A stretch of 64,000 nt of DNA from positions 418,509-482,508 of the forward strand of contig MPMG01000002.1 of assembly GCA_002238485.1 (NCBI GenBank), written 5' to 3'. Source of the DNA: Chloroflexi bacterium bin20 (GTDB lineage Bacteria > Chloroflexota > Anaerolineae > Aggregatilineales > Phototrophicaceae). The notes under the pieces were generated by a model that worked only from the letters and a program-made list of their open reading frames with translations, ran no database searches and was not told the origin of the DNA. A program made the position numbers and the translations under genes. Positions 16,855 to 25,120 of the stretch are shown in pieces (position 1 is the stretch's first letter; every line of letters starts with the position of its first letter).

Positions 16855-17249
16855 GGCGCTTCATCGGCGATGATGGCTTCGGCTTCGATCTCGACCAGGT
16901 AGTCGGGACCGACCAGCGCCCCCACATAGAGTAAGGTATTGGCCGGGCGGATCTCGCCGAATACGTCTCCATGCACGCGGGCGACCGCTTCCCAATCGGC
17001 AGCCGGCGCCAGGTAGACGCGCGTGCGCACGACATCCTGCAGCCTTGCGCCGGCTTCGTGGAGGGCGCCTTCGATCTTTTTGAGGATGAAGGCCGTCTGG
17101 GCTGCGCTGTCACCGATGCCGACGATCGTATCTGCGCCTTCAGTGGCAGTCGTGCCCGATACATGCACGATATTGCCCAGCCGCAGCGCCCGCGAATAGC
17201 CAGCGATGCGCTCATAATCCGTGCCAGATGAAATGAGCTGTCGAGTCAT
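16851..17249 (-). CDS. RidA-family enamine/imine deaminase
   Basis: This 132-residue RidA (YjgF/UK114) protein would hydrolyse reactive enamine and imine intermediates released by PLP or flavin enzymes to 2-oxo acids and ammonia. It has the HVSGTTATEG segment, a VVRTRVYLA segment with the Arg that binds the substrate carboxylate, RPANTLLYVGALVGPDYLVE and a closing EIEAEAI. ATG 17249 has AAGGAG seven bases upstream. It is coupled to the LLM oxidoreductase gene and follows the FAD amine oxidase on the same strand, a sensible pairing since that oxidase would make imines. Confidence 0.9.
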   Translation of the reverse strand: MTRQLISSGTDYERIAGYSRALRLGNIVHVSGTTATEGADTIVGIGDSAAQTAFILKKIEGALHEAGARLQDVVRTRVYLAPAADWEAVARVHGDVFGEIRPANTLLYVGALVGPDYLVEIEAEAIIADEAP

Positions 17250-17311
17250 GTGGGGGCTCCTTGTACAGCGGACAACAAACAGAAGCAGAACAACCGAAGT
17301 CATGCGAATCG

Positions 17312-17456
17312 TAACCACAAATACGCAAAGTACAAAAAGGCCTATTGCCACAGAGGCGCGGAGATACCAAGATTCTTGTGCTGTGTAGGGGCGAGACGCT
17401 GACAAGCCCGCATACCCTGCGATTTGTCGCAAAGGGACAACTCAATGGCTCGCCCC
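17312..17456. repeat. Composite intergenic repeats
   Basis: The left half carries the ACCACAAATACGCAAAG and CCACAGAGGCGCGGAGA element. The right half (17385-17456) is a longer GTAGGGGCGAG ... GGCTCGCCCC hairpin of the GGGCGA family. They fill the gap between the RidA and amine-oxidase genes. Confidence 0.65.
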
Positions 17457-17487
17457 GCCCACAACGCAGAAAAAGAGACCAGGGGAG

Positions 17488-18423
17488 TCAAAGCACTTTC
17501 CCCACCAAGCGCAGGACATCCGCGGCGCAGCCCCAGGACAAGGTGTAGCCGATAGCGCCATGCCCATAATTGTGGATCACCTGGCAGGCTGGCGCGATCT
17601 TCTCGATTTCCAGCCGCGCTTCGCGCCTGCCCGGTCGCAGCCCAGCGAAGTGGCGCAGCGCCTGCGCATTCTGTAGCGACGGCTCGATCTTCGCGCAGTC
17701 CGCCACGATCGAGTCTGTGATCGCCGGGTCAACCTGCCGCCGCCAGTCATGATAGCGCTTGATGCCTCCCAGCAGCACGCCATCTGCTCGCGGGAAAATG
17801 TGCACGACCTGGCTGTTGTCCATGTAGCCGTTTTGGATCTGCGGCGCATCGACCAAGAGGGTCTGCCCACGGATGGGATACACATTTTCATCCTGCGCCA
17901 GATCGCGCGCGCCCACCCCGCTGCAATTGACAAGCAGAGTCGCTTCGTCCGCCAGTTCGCGCAGCGTCGACACGTGCCGCTTTTCTATCGTGCCGCCAGC
18001 AGCCAGGAATTGAGCCTGCAAGCTGCGCAGGTATAGGGGCGGCGCAACAATCGGCACATCCAGCAGGTAGCCATCTGCCATGCCCGGCGGCAGATCGTCT
18101 TTTTTCATACGCGCGAAATAGGGCAGCTGATCCCGATACCATGGCTCGGGCATCGGCTCGGCAAAGACTTCGCGCATTCGCTGCAAAGTTACGCCGCTGT
18201 CAGGTGTTTGCGTCAAGGGCAAGAAACGTTTGAGCGTCAATTCCGCACAAGTCCGCTGCCTGCCATCCAGGTCGGATGCCGACCATACTGCGCCCGCCGC
18301 GACCGATGTGGCATCCAGCGGCATTTCACGCGTGACGATGCGCACCTCGCAGCCAGCCGCCTGCAATTCAAGCGCGCTGCTCAAGCCGATGATGCCACTG
18401 CCGATGACGATGACTTCGGGCAT
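17488..18423 (-). CDS. FAD-dependent D-amino-acid oxidase-like protein
   Basis: This 311-residue flavoenzyme is of the D-amino-acid oxidase family. The dinucleotide-binding motif VIGSGIIGLSSALELQ is at the N-terminus, VNCSGVGARDL near the middle, GLRPGRREARLE near residue 265 carries the Arg that binds the substrate carboxylate, and the C-terminal signature NYGHGAIGYTLSWG matches the family. It should oxidise D-amino acids (or glycine/secondary amines) to imino acids. I chose ATG 18423, which starts the Rossmann strand; upstream codons of the frame lack similarity. It is divergent from the GntR gene across a 181-bp gap. The RidA gene downstream could remove the imine product. Confidence 0.9.
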   Translation of the reverse strand: MPEVIVIGSGIIGLSSALELQAAGCEVRIVTREMPLDATSVAAGAVWSASDLDGRQRTCAELTLKRFLPLTQTPDSGVTLQRMREVFAEPMPEPWYRDQLPYFARMKKDDLPPGMADGYLLDVPIVAPPLYLRSLQAQFLAAGGTIEKRHVSTLRELADEATLLVNCSGVGARDLAQDENVYPIRGQTLLVDAPQIQNGYMDNSQVVHIFPRADGVLLGGIKRYHDWRRQVDPAITDSIVADCAKIEPSLQNAQALRHFAGLRPGRREARLEIEKIAPACQVIHNYGHGAIGYTLSWGCAADVLRLVGKVL

Positions 18424-18553
18424 GCCAGACCTCGTTCCGCCAAGGACTATTGTGATTGCGTGGATTGTAGCGCAGATGGTCGGTAAAGCAGGATAGACAG
18501 CCTGGCGGGTGCTGCCTGGCAATTTTGGGCGATCTGGATAAAAGGCTTGCCTA

Positions 18554-18588
18554 TTGACTGCATATCTGATATTTTAGATATTAGATAT
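18554..18588 (+). promoter_or_regulatory. Promoter with AGATAT operator upstream of GntR gene
   Basis: An AT-rich island precedes the GntR gene. A possible -35 TTGACT (18554-18559) and -10 GATATT (18577-18582) have 17-bp spacing. An inverted repeat ATATCT (18562-18567) and AGATAT (18576-18581) overlaps the promoter, with one more AGATAT at 18583-18588. This is a plausible autoregulatory operator. Confidence 0.5.
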
Positions 18589-18604
18589 TTTTTAGTGGCT
18601 GGCC

Positions 18605-19291
18605 ATGTTCAGCAACCAGAAGCGTAAAAGCATGCTCGATACCACTTCGCTGAGCGACAAGATTGAGAGCCATCTCAAACAAGAGATCCTCTCTGGCGAC
18701 CTCATGCCCGGGCAACGTCTGACCATTGACGACATCGCTGAGCGCCTGCAAGTCAGCGCCATGCCTGTGCGGGATGCCGTGCGGCGGCTGGACGATTTGG
18801 GTTTCCTCAAGGTCGCCCCGCGACGAGGCGTCTTTGTCGAAGACTTTGACCAAACGCGCTTTCGACACACCATGGAAGTGCGCATCGCCCTGGAATCCTT
18901 GGCGGTCGAGTTGGCTGCACCGCGCATCCCCGAAGAGCAGATCCTGGCGGCACGCGAGGCTTATGTGCGTGGCGGGCAGCACTTTATCGAGACTGGCGAC
19001 CTGTCCAGGCTCGTCGAATGCGACAACCTGCTGCACGAGTTGATCGTCAGTCATTCGCAAAATCCGCTGCTGATCAGCATTATGGGGCAGTTGCAAGACT
19101 TGATCGGCTGGGCGCACCATATCGTGGCCAGGCTGCAGCCGCAGGGCAAATTCGACGCCCTGCCAGAACATCTGGAAATCCTGGATGTCTTGCTAGAGCG
19201 GGATGTCGCCAAAACCCAAATCGTGCTGCGCAAGCATCTGCAAAACACACTGCAGCGCACATTGCGCGCTTGGGATCAATCGCCGGAATGA
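18605..19291 (+). CDS. GntR/FadR-family transcriptional regulator
   Basis: This 228-residue regulator has an N-terminal winged helix (residues about 15-75: DLMPGQRLTIDDIAERLQVS and MPVRDAVRRLDDLGFL) and a C-terminal FCD ligand domain. The FCD metal-site residues are visible as D and H in DNLLHEL, then EHLEIL and RKHLQNTL. FadR-type regulators commonly respond to hydroxyacids, sugar acids or sugars. It lies 192 bp upstream of the sugar ABC importer on the same strand and is divergent from the amine oxidase, so either unit could be its target. An AGATAT palindrome overlaps its own promoter. Confidence 0.9.
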   Translation: MFSNQKRKSMLDTTSLSDKIESHLKQEILSGDLMPGQRLTIDDIAERLQVSAMPVRDAVRRLDDLGFLKVAPRRGVFVEDFDQTRFRHTMEVRIALESLAVELAAPRIPEEQILAAREAYVRGGQHFIETGDLSRLVECDNLLHELIVSHSQNPLLISIMGQLQDLIGWAHHIVARLQPQGKFDALPEHLEILDVLLERDVAKTQIVLRKHLQNTLQRTLRAWDQSPE

Positions 19292-19482
19292 CTGCGGGAA
19301 AGGAGCGCAAATGACGCCAGCAGCCTGTCAAGTTAAATGATATTGCGCAATCTGCGACAACTTTTGTTAGCATTAGGCAGCCGCTTCCCGAAGAGGCGAA
19401 AGGAGCCGCGATATCGAATCAATTTGTTCGGCAAGAATGGCAAGGCAACGCAAAGAACCATGACTTGTTAGGAGGAAAGAAA

Positions 19483-20817
19483 ATGACACGCAAAATTAAC
19501 ATGAGCCGCCGCGACTTCCTGCGCATCAGCGGGATCGGCTCGCTGGCGGCCGGCACAACCGTGATCCCCGGCCTCGGCGCGGTGATGGCCCAGGACGACC
19601 AGGAAGTCACCATCTTTTTCTGGGATGGTCCCCCATTGATCGGAATCCGCGAAAAAGCCCTTGCGCCCTTTGACGAGGCGTATCCGGGCTGCACGCTCAA
19701 TTTCACCTCGGTGCCTGGCGGCCCCAACTCGGGCTACAACGACAAGCTCTTCACCAGTTTGGCGGCTGGCATCCCGCCCGATGTCTTCATCATCGAGATC
19801 GGCTTGCTGCCCCAATTCCTGGCCGATGACCTGCTGCTCGACCTCAAGCCCTATGTCGACGCCGATGATTATGACCTGTCCAACTTCCCCGACCTGGCGA
19901 TCGAAGCCTATACGCATGAGGGCGGCATCTATGGCATGCCCGACAATGTCGCGTCTATCGCCATCTTTTACAACCAGGATCTGTTCGAAGAAGCCGGCGC
20001 CATGCTGCCCACCGCCCAGTGGGATGACGAGGGCTGGACAGTCGACGACTTCTTCAGCAGCTGCGAGAAGCTGACCAAGCGCGAAGGCAACCGCACCACG
20101 CAATACGCCTGCGATGTAACGGGCTGGGACAAAGTCTGGCAGACCTGGGTGCGCATCTTTGGCGGGCAGCTCGTCGATGATCCCTTCTTCCCCACCGAGT
20201 GCGTGTTGAACGAGGCGGGCGCTGTCGAGGGCTTGCAATTCTATGCCGACCTGCGCTGGGAACATGGCTTCGCCCCGCGCCCAGAAGCGATGGCAATGGG
20301 CACAACCGCGCTGCTGCAGACTGGGCAACTCGCCATGTTTTACAGCGGCAGTTGGGCATTCCCGAACTTCCGCGAGGTTGATTTTAATGTGGCGCTTGGT
20401 CACTACCCATCCGGACCGGGTGGACGCGCCAACTATGTCTACTACTATCCGCTGGTCGTTCCCAAGACGACGCAAGCGCCCGAATGCGCCTGGAATCTGC
20501 TGAAATTCTTCAATGGCCCAGCCATGGAGACCATCATCCGCGAGGGCGGCTTGCAGGGCACGTCGTTTGCGGAGCAGGAGAAGTGGTTCATCACCGACCC
20601 GCTGCCGCCAGCCAACAAGCATGTCATGCTCGATGCCGCGCGGCACTTCGTCGCGCCCGACCCCGTGCTGACCAACTTTGGCGAAATCTCGCAGATCATG
20701 CAGGCGCAAATCGACCTGCTGCTGATCGGCGAAGAGCGCGATGCCAAAGTCGTCTGCGACGAGATCGTTCGCCAGGTCAATCCGCTCATCAAGGAAGGAC
20801 AGTGGCGCACAGGTTGA
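19483..20817 (+). CDS. Sugar ABC transporter binding protein, Tat-exported
   Basis: This family 1 extracellular solute-binding protein of 444 residues would capture a sugar or oligosaccharide outside the membrane. The N-terminus MSRRDFLRISGIG is a twin-arginine export signal, followed by a hydrophobic stretch and cleavage before QDDQEV. Periplasmic-binding features include VTIFFWDGPP, YNDKLFTSLAAGIPPDVF and TGQLAMFYSGSWAFPNFR. I chose ATG 19483, which has GGAGG at good spacing; an earlier TTG at 19465 overlaps that site. Two permease genes follow at 21173, then a GH127 enzyme, suggesting an arabinose-containing glycan as substrate. No dedicated ATPase is in the operon. Confidence 0.92.
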   Translation: MTRKINMSRRDFLRISGIGSLAAGTTVIPGLGAVMAQDDQEVTIFFWDGPPLIGIREKALAPFDEAYPGCTLNFTSVPGGPNSGYNDKLFTSLAAGIPPDVFIIEIGLLPQFLADDLLLDLKPYVDADDYDLSNFPDLAIEAYTHEGGIYGMPDNVASIAIFYNQDLFEEAGAMLPTAQWDDEGWTVDDFFSSCEKLTKREGNRTTQYACDVTGWDKVWQTWVRIFGGQLVDDPFFPTECVLNEAGAVEGLQFYADLRWEHGFAPRPEAMAMGTTALLQTGQLAMFYSGSWAFPNFREVDFNVALGHYPSGPGGRANYVYYYPLVVPKTTQAPECAWNLLKFFNGPAMETIIREGGLQGTSFAEQEKWFITDPLPPANKHVMLDAARHFVAPDPVLTNFGEISQIMQAQIDLLLIGEERDAKVVCDEIVRQVNPLIKEGQWRTG

Positions 20818-20873
20818 TGCCTGCTCACCGCGCGTCACGCTTTCTTTCACGAGCCGCGGAGACGCTTGTATTT

Positions 20874-21106
20874 GGGGCGATTCTTTGGGTCGCCCGTCTG
20901 TAACGGTTCATTCCAGGTGTGGGCGATACAAATGTCGCCCCTGCCTGTCTCGTTTTTATCGGAGATTCGCAATTGCATATAGCGAAACACCTCAGTAAGT
21001 CCAAGTTCGTCATACGAAACTTCTCGTCAGATCTATGTAGAGGCGAGATTTGTCTCGCCCAACATTTCGCTTGTATTGGTGGGCAACCCAATGGCTCGCC
21101 CCTACC
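20874..21106. repeat. Cluster of four GGGCGA-type hairpins
   Basis: Within the 355-bp gap between the binding-protein gene and the permease genes there are hairpins at 20874-20895 (GGGGCGA/TCGCCC), 20921-20940 (GGGCGA/TCGCCC), 21042-21059 (GGCGAGA/TCTCGCC) and 21080-21106 (GGGC ... CTCGCCCCTAC). No gene is seen. They could attenuate transcription or stabilise the upstream mRNA. Confidence 0.65.
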
Positions 21107-21172
21107 GATTCCACTCGCAAGACGTAGTGGTTCTACTTCCGTGTCTCTGCCGCAAAATGTCATTGAACTGAG

Positions 21173-22099
21173 ATGAGCCTGGCATTTAGCAGATTCCGTG
21201 TCAGTTATCAGCGCGGCGAGGTCGTGCTGGCCTGGGCGATGGTTTCGCCTTGGCTGGTCGGCTTCCTGCTGCTGACGGCTTTCCCCATGATCGCATCATT
21301 GGTGATCAGCTTCTTCGAGTGGAATCTGTTATCGCCGCCCGAGTTCATCGGCCTGGCGCATTATCACAAGCTCTTCTTCATCGACCCGCTGCCCATGCAC
21401 TCGCTGAAGATTACTGTCCTCTTCTCGCTGGCGTCTATCCCGTTGAATATCGTCTTTGGCCTGGCGATCGCCATGTTGCTGAACACGAATATCCGCGGAC
21501 TGGCGGTCTTTCGCACCATCTATTATCTGCCGGCTATCTTGTCGGGCGTGGCGGTGGCGATATTGTGGCAGTGGATCTTCAGCAGCGACTTCGGCTTGTT
21601 GAATACGGCGCTGCGCGTCTTTGGCATCGAAGGTCCTGCCTGGCTGGGCAGCAAGATATGGGTCTTGCCGGCCTTTGTGATCATGCGCTTGTGGAGCGTG
21701 GGCGGCGGCATGGTCATTTATCTGGCCGGCTTGCAAGCCATCCCCACCGACCTCTACGAAGCCGCCGAGATCGATGGCGCGAACTGGTGGCAGCGCGTCT
21801 TCCGCATCACCTTGCCCATGCTCAGCCCGACCATCTTCTTCCAGCTGATCACCGGCGTCATTTTTTCCATGCAGATCTTCACCGAAACCTTCATCATGAC
21901 CGATGGCGGACCGGCCAACGCCTCGCTTTTTTACCTGCTCTACCTCTACCGGCAGGCTTTCCAAAACTTCAAGATGGGTTATGCCTCGGCGCTGGCCTGG
22001 GTCTTTTTTGTGGCGGTGCTGCTGCTGACGCTGATTCTGTTCGCCACCGCCCGCTTCTGGGTATATTACGAAGCTGAATCGGCAGAGGAGAACGGATGA
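21173..22099 (+). CDS. Sugar ABC transporter permease (MalF-type)
   Basis: This 308-residue inner-membrane permease has six predicted transmembrane segments. The first spans AWAMVSPWLVGFLLLTAF. The cytoplasmic EAA loop that docks the ATPase is EAAEIDGANWWQRVFRITLP near residues 200-219. The family is carbohydrate uptake transporter 1. It overlaps the second permease by ATGA and serves the same importer as the binding protein at 19483. Confidence 0.93.
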   Translation: MSLAFSRFRVSYQRGEVVLAWAMVSPWLVGFLLLTAFPMIASLVISFFEWNLLSPPEFIGLAHYHKLFFIDPLPMHSLKITVLFSLASIPLNIVFGLAIAMLLNTNIRGLAVFRTIYYLPAILSGVAVAILWQWIFSSDFGLLNTALRVFGIEGPAWLGSKIWVLPAFVIMRLWSVGGGMVIYLAGLQAIPTDLYEAAEIDGANWWQRVFRITLPMLSPTIFFQLITGVIFSMQIFTETFIMTDGGPANASLFYLLYLYRQAFQNFKMGYASALAWVFFVAVLLLTLILFATARFWVYYEAESAEENG

Positions 22100-22944
22100 G
22101 CAGCACAGGCGTAAGCTTGAGCGCGCGGCAGATCGTCAGCAAGATCATCGTCTATGCCATTTTGGGCATCGGCTCCATCGTGATTTTGCTGCCCCTGCAA
22201 TGGATGATCAGCACATCGCTGAAGCCGCTGAGCCATGTATTTCGCTTTCCGCCCGAGTTCTTTCCACAGCAAGTCATCTGGCAGAATTATCCCGACGCCT
22301 TGACGCAACTGCCATTTGATCTCTACTTCCGCAACACGCTTGTGATCGTGATTCTGTGCCTGATCGGCGAGGTGCTGGTGTCGTCGGTGGTGGCCTATGC
22401 CTTTGCGCGATTGCGTTGGCGCGGACGCAACACGCTCTTCATCATCGTGCTGGCGACCATGATGCTGCCCCGCCAGGTGACGCTCATCCCCGAGTTTTTG
22501 ATCTTCCGCGAACTGGGCATGATCGACACCTTCGGTCCGCTGATTTTGCCGTCATTTTTTGGCAATCCTTTTTACATATTTTTGCTGCGGCAATACTTTT
22601 TGACACACTCGCGCGAGCTCGACCAGGCGGCGGTGATCGATGGCTGTTCTCGCTTTGGCGTGTTTTGGCGCATCACCCTGCCCATGTCCAAACCGGTGCT
22701 GGCGGCTGTGGCGATCTTTTCCTTCCAGTTCCATTGGAACGACTTCTTCCGCCCGCTGATCTTCTTGTTCAGCGATGACATGTACACATTGGCGCTGGGC
22801 CTGCGCTTCTTCCAGGGCACCTTCGGCACCGAATGGAACTCGCTGATGGCGGTGTCGCTGGTGGTGATGCTGCCGCTTATCGTGGTTTTCTTCTTCACGC
22901 AGAAGTATTTTATCCAGGGCGTCGTGTTCACAGGCTACAAGTAA
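22096..22944 (+). CDS. Sugar ABC transporter permease (MalG-type)
   Basis: This 282-residue partner permease has about six transmembrane segments, beginning VYAILGIGSIVILLPLQWM. The EAA loop reads LDQAAVIDGCSRFGVFWRIT near residues 175-194. MalG-type proteins form the heterodimeric pore with the MalF-type partner. Its stop is 14 bp before the GH127 start, so import and hydrolysis genes are co-transcribed. Confidence 0.93.
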   Translation: MSSTGVSLSARQIVSKIIVYAILGIGSIVILLPLQWMISTSLKPLSHVFRFPPEFFPQQVIWQNYPDALTQLPFDLYFRNTLVIVILCLIGEVLVSSVVAYAFARLRWRGRNTLFIIVLATMMLPRQVTLIPEFLIFRELGMIDTFGPLILPSFFGNPFYIFLLRQYFLTHSRELDQAAVIDGCSRFGVFWRITLPMSKPVLAAVAIFSFQFHWNDFFRPLIFLFSDDMYTLALGLRFFQGTFGTEWNSLMAVSLVVMLPLIVVFFFTQKYFIQGVVFTGYK

Positions 22945-22958
22945 CCCGAGGGGGTCCT

Positions 22959-24884
22959 ATGGAATCATTCGGCAGACACCAAAAATTATTCCCGCTGGCG
23001 CATGACGCTGTGCGCTGGCGCGAGGGCTTCTGGGGCAATCTGCATGCGCTTTGCCGCGATACCATCTTGCCCAGCATGCGCGATGCCCTGAACGACGACA
23101 GCAACGGCGCGCATTTCATCAACTTTTACCTGGCGGCGGGCTTGAAAACTGGCGAGAGCATCGGCACCAACTGGAGCGATGGCGACTGCTACAAATGGAT
23201 GGAAGCCATGTCGCATCTTTATGGCGCGACAAAAGACCCAGCCATCCTCGCCGAGCTGGACACGCTCATCAATGTCATCGCCCAGGCGCAGCAGGCAAAC
23301 GGCTACATCAGCACCAATATCCAGCTGAGCGATGACAAGCAGCCCTGGCAGAACCTGCGCTGGCACGAGCTCTACAACATGGGGCATCTGCTGACAGCCG
23401 CCAGCGTGCATCACCGCATCACCGGACAGCGCAACTTTCTGCAAGTCGCCATCAATCTGGCTGACCACCTGTGCGAAACTTTTCTGCCCTGCCCGCCAGA
23501 ATTGGCGCATTTTGGCTTCAACCCCTCCAATACCATGGGCGCGGTCGACCTGTACCGCGCGACTGGCGATGAACGCTATTTGCAGCTGGCGCAGACTTTC
23601 GTGGACATGCGTGGATCGCAGCCTGGCGGTGGCGACCTCAACCAGACCCTGGTATCGCTGCGCGAAGAGACGCGCGCTGTCGGGCATGCGGTGACAGCTG
23701 GCTATTTGTATTGTGGCGCGGCCGATGTCGTGGCAGAGACGGGCGACCAGGAATTGCTGGCTGGTTTGCAGCGCATCTGGGAAAACGCCATCCACAGCAA
23801 AATGTACATCACCGGCGGCACATCGGCGCAGCATCATGGCGCATCGCAGCGACCGGAGTTTGGCGGCGCGGCCACCGAAGTGCACGAAGCCTGGGGATAC
23901 GAATACTCCCTGCCCAACGCCACCGCCTACAACGAAACCTGCGCCAATATCGCCAATGCCATGTGGAACTGGCGCATGCTCAACCTCTCCGGCGATGCCA
24001 AATACAGCGACATCGTCGAGCTGGTGCTCTACAACAGCATGCTCTCGTCCATGAGTCTGGATGGCATCAACTTCTGCTATACCAATCCACTGCGCTGGTA
24101 TGGCGCAGAGCATCCGCTGCTCAGCCAGGACCGCTATCAGCGCTGGTACACGCTCTTTTGTTATTGCTGCCCCACCAACACCGCCCGCACAATCGCCCTG
24201 CTGCACAACTGGTTCTATAGCTTGTCGGACGAGGGCTTGTGGATCCACCTCTATGGCAGCAGCAGCCTGAAGACGACCCTGCCTGCTGGCGCCCCGTTCG
24301 CGCTGACCCAGCAGACCGACTATCCCTGGGACGATGTTGTGCGCATCACGATTGACGAAGCGCCAGACAGCATATTGGCTCTAATGCTGCGAATCCCCGG
24401 CTGGGCAAGCGAGGCCTCCTTGCGCGTTAATGGCGAGGCGCTGGAATTGCCGCTGACACCGGGAACTTATGCGGCTGTCGAACGGGTCTGGCAGGCTGGC
24501 GACGCGCTGGAGTTGCATCTGCCCATGCGCCCGCGACTGGTCAAGGCGCACCCAAAAGCCGAAGAGATCCGCAATCATGTCGCGGTCATGCACGGACCGC
24601 TGGTCTATTGCCTGGAGGGCGTCGACCTGCCCGATGATGTGTCGATATTGGATGTCTATGCGCCGGACGACATGGCTCTCCAGGCGGACGTGGCGGACAT
24701 GCTGGGCGGAGTCACCGTCCTGCGCGGGCGTGGGCTGCGCGTCGATGAGGGCGGCAATGGCGGGCTGTACAGGGAAGCTGGCGGCGAAGAAGTCGAGGCG
24801 CTGGATATCACGCTCATCCCCTATTATGCCTGGAACAACCGCGGCGTGCACGAGATGACAGTGTGGCTGCCACGGCGGTATTGA
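22959..24884 (+). CDS. GH127 beta-L-arabinofuranosidase-like glycosidase
   Basis: This 641-residue glycoside hydrolase of family 127 (DUF1680 type) has an alpha/alpha-barrel core and C-terminal beta domains. The zinc/cysteine catalytic centre of HypBA1 is matched: Glu326 and Cys328 in NETCANIA, and Cys403-Cys404 in YCCPTN. The spacing of 77 residues is close to that of HypBA1 (Glu338, Cys340, Cys417, Cys418). Cys403 would be the nucleophile. It has no signal peptide, so it probably acts in the cytoplasm on imported arabinosides. ATG 22959 was chosen; the open frame to 22833 overlaps the permease. Specificity within GH127 and related families (arabinofuranosidase versus aceric acid hydrolase) is not certain. 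Confidence 0.9.
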   Translation: MESFGRHQKLFPLAHDAVRWREGFWGNLHALCRDTILPSMRDALNDDSNGAHFINFYLAAGLKTGESIGTNWSDGDCYKWMEAMSHLYGATKDPAILAELDTLINVIAQAQQANGYISTNIQLSDDKQPWQNLRWHELYNMGHLLTAASVHHRITGQRNFLQVAINLADHLCETFLPCPPELAHFGFNPSNTMGAVDLYRATGDERYLQLAQTFVDMRGSQPGGGDLNQTLVSLREETRAVGHAVTAGYLYCGAADVVAETGDQELLAGLQRIWENAIHSKMYITGGTSAQHHGASQRPEFGGAATEVHEAWGYEYSLPNATAYNETCANIANAMWNWRMLNLSGDAKYSDIVELVLYNSMLSSMSLDGINFCYTNPLRWYGAEHPLLSQDRYQRWYTLFCYCCPTNTARTIALLHNWFYSLSDEGLWIHLYGSSSLKTTLPAGAPFALTQQTDYPWDDVVRITIDEAPDSILALMLRIPGWASEASLRVNGEALELPLTPGTYAAVERVWQAGDALELHLPMRPRLVKAHPKAEEIRNHVAVMHGPLVYCLEGVDLPDDVSILDVYAPDDMALQADVADMLGGVTVLRGRGLRVDEGGNGGLYREAGGEEVEALDITLIPYYAWNNRGVHEMTVWLPRRY

Positions 24885-24910
24885 GCGCCGGCGTTTAAAC
24901 TCCGCCACGC

Positions 24911-24985
24911 TCAACCACAAAGACACATAGCGCACAAAGATGTATATTTGGGGTGACGCACAGAGTCGCCCCTGCAGCGCACAAA
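24911..24985. repeat. CCACAAAGACACA repeat plus GGGCGA-type hairpin
   Basis: CAACCACAAAGACACATAG is followed by a GGGGTGACGCACAGAGTCGCCCC hairpin. It lies between the GH127 gene and the exporter operon. The rest of this gap to 25120 shows no gene. Confidence 0.6.
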
Positions 24986-25120
24986 AAATCCTCTGTGTCC
25001 GGCATAACGCGCGGTGGCTTCAGCAAATCCAGCCTGTATGCCCCGCGCCAAGCTTGTTATGCTATCTGAAACAATCGCCCAGCCAGCAGAAAGGATCGTC
25101 CCGCGTCCGCCCGCTTTGTT

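Noticed and set aside
18605..19291. GntR protein as regulator of the upstream amine oxidase only
   Set aside because: The gene order fits control of the downstream sugar operon equally well, so no single target is claimed.
19468..20850. 460-codon open frame on the minus strand
   Set aside because: It is antisense to the Tat-exported binding protein, which has strong motifs and a ribosome site.
20874..21106. CRISPR array
   Set aside because: The hairpins differ in length and sequence and are not regularly spaced; they are dispersed repeats.
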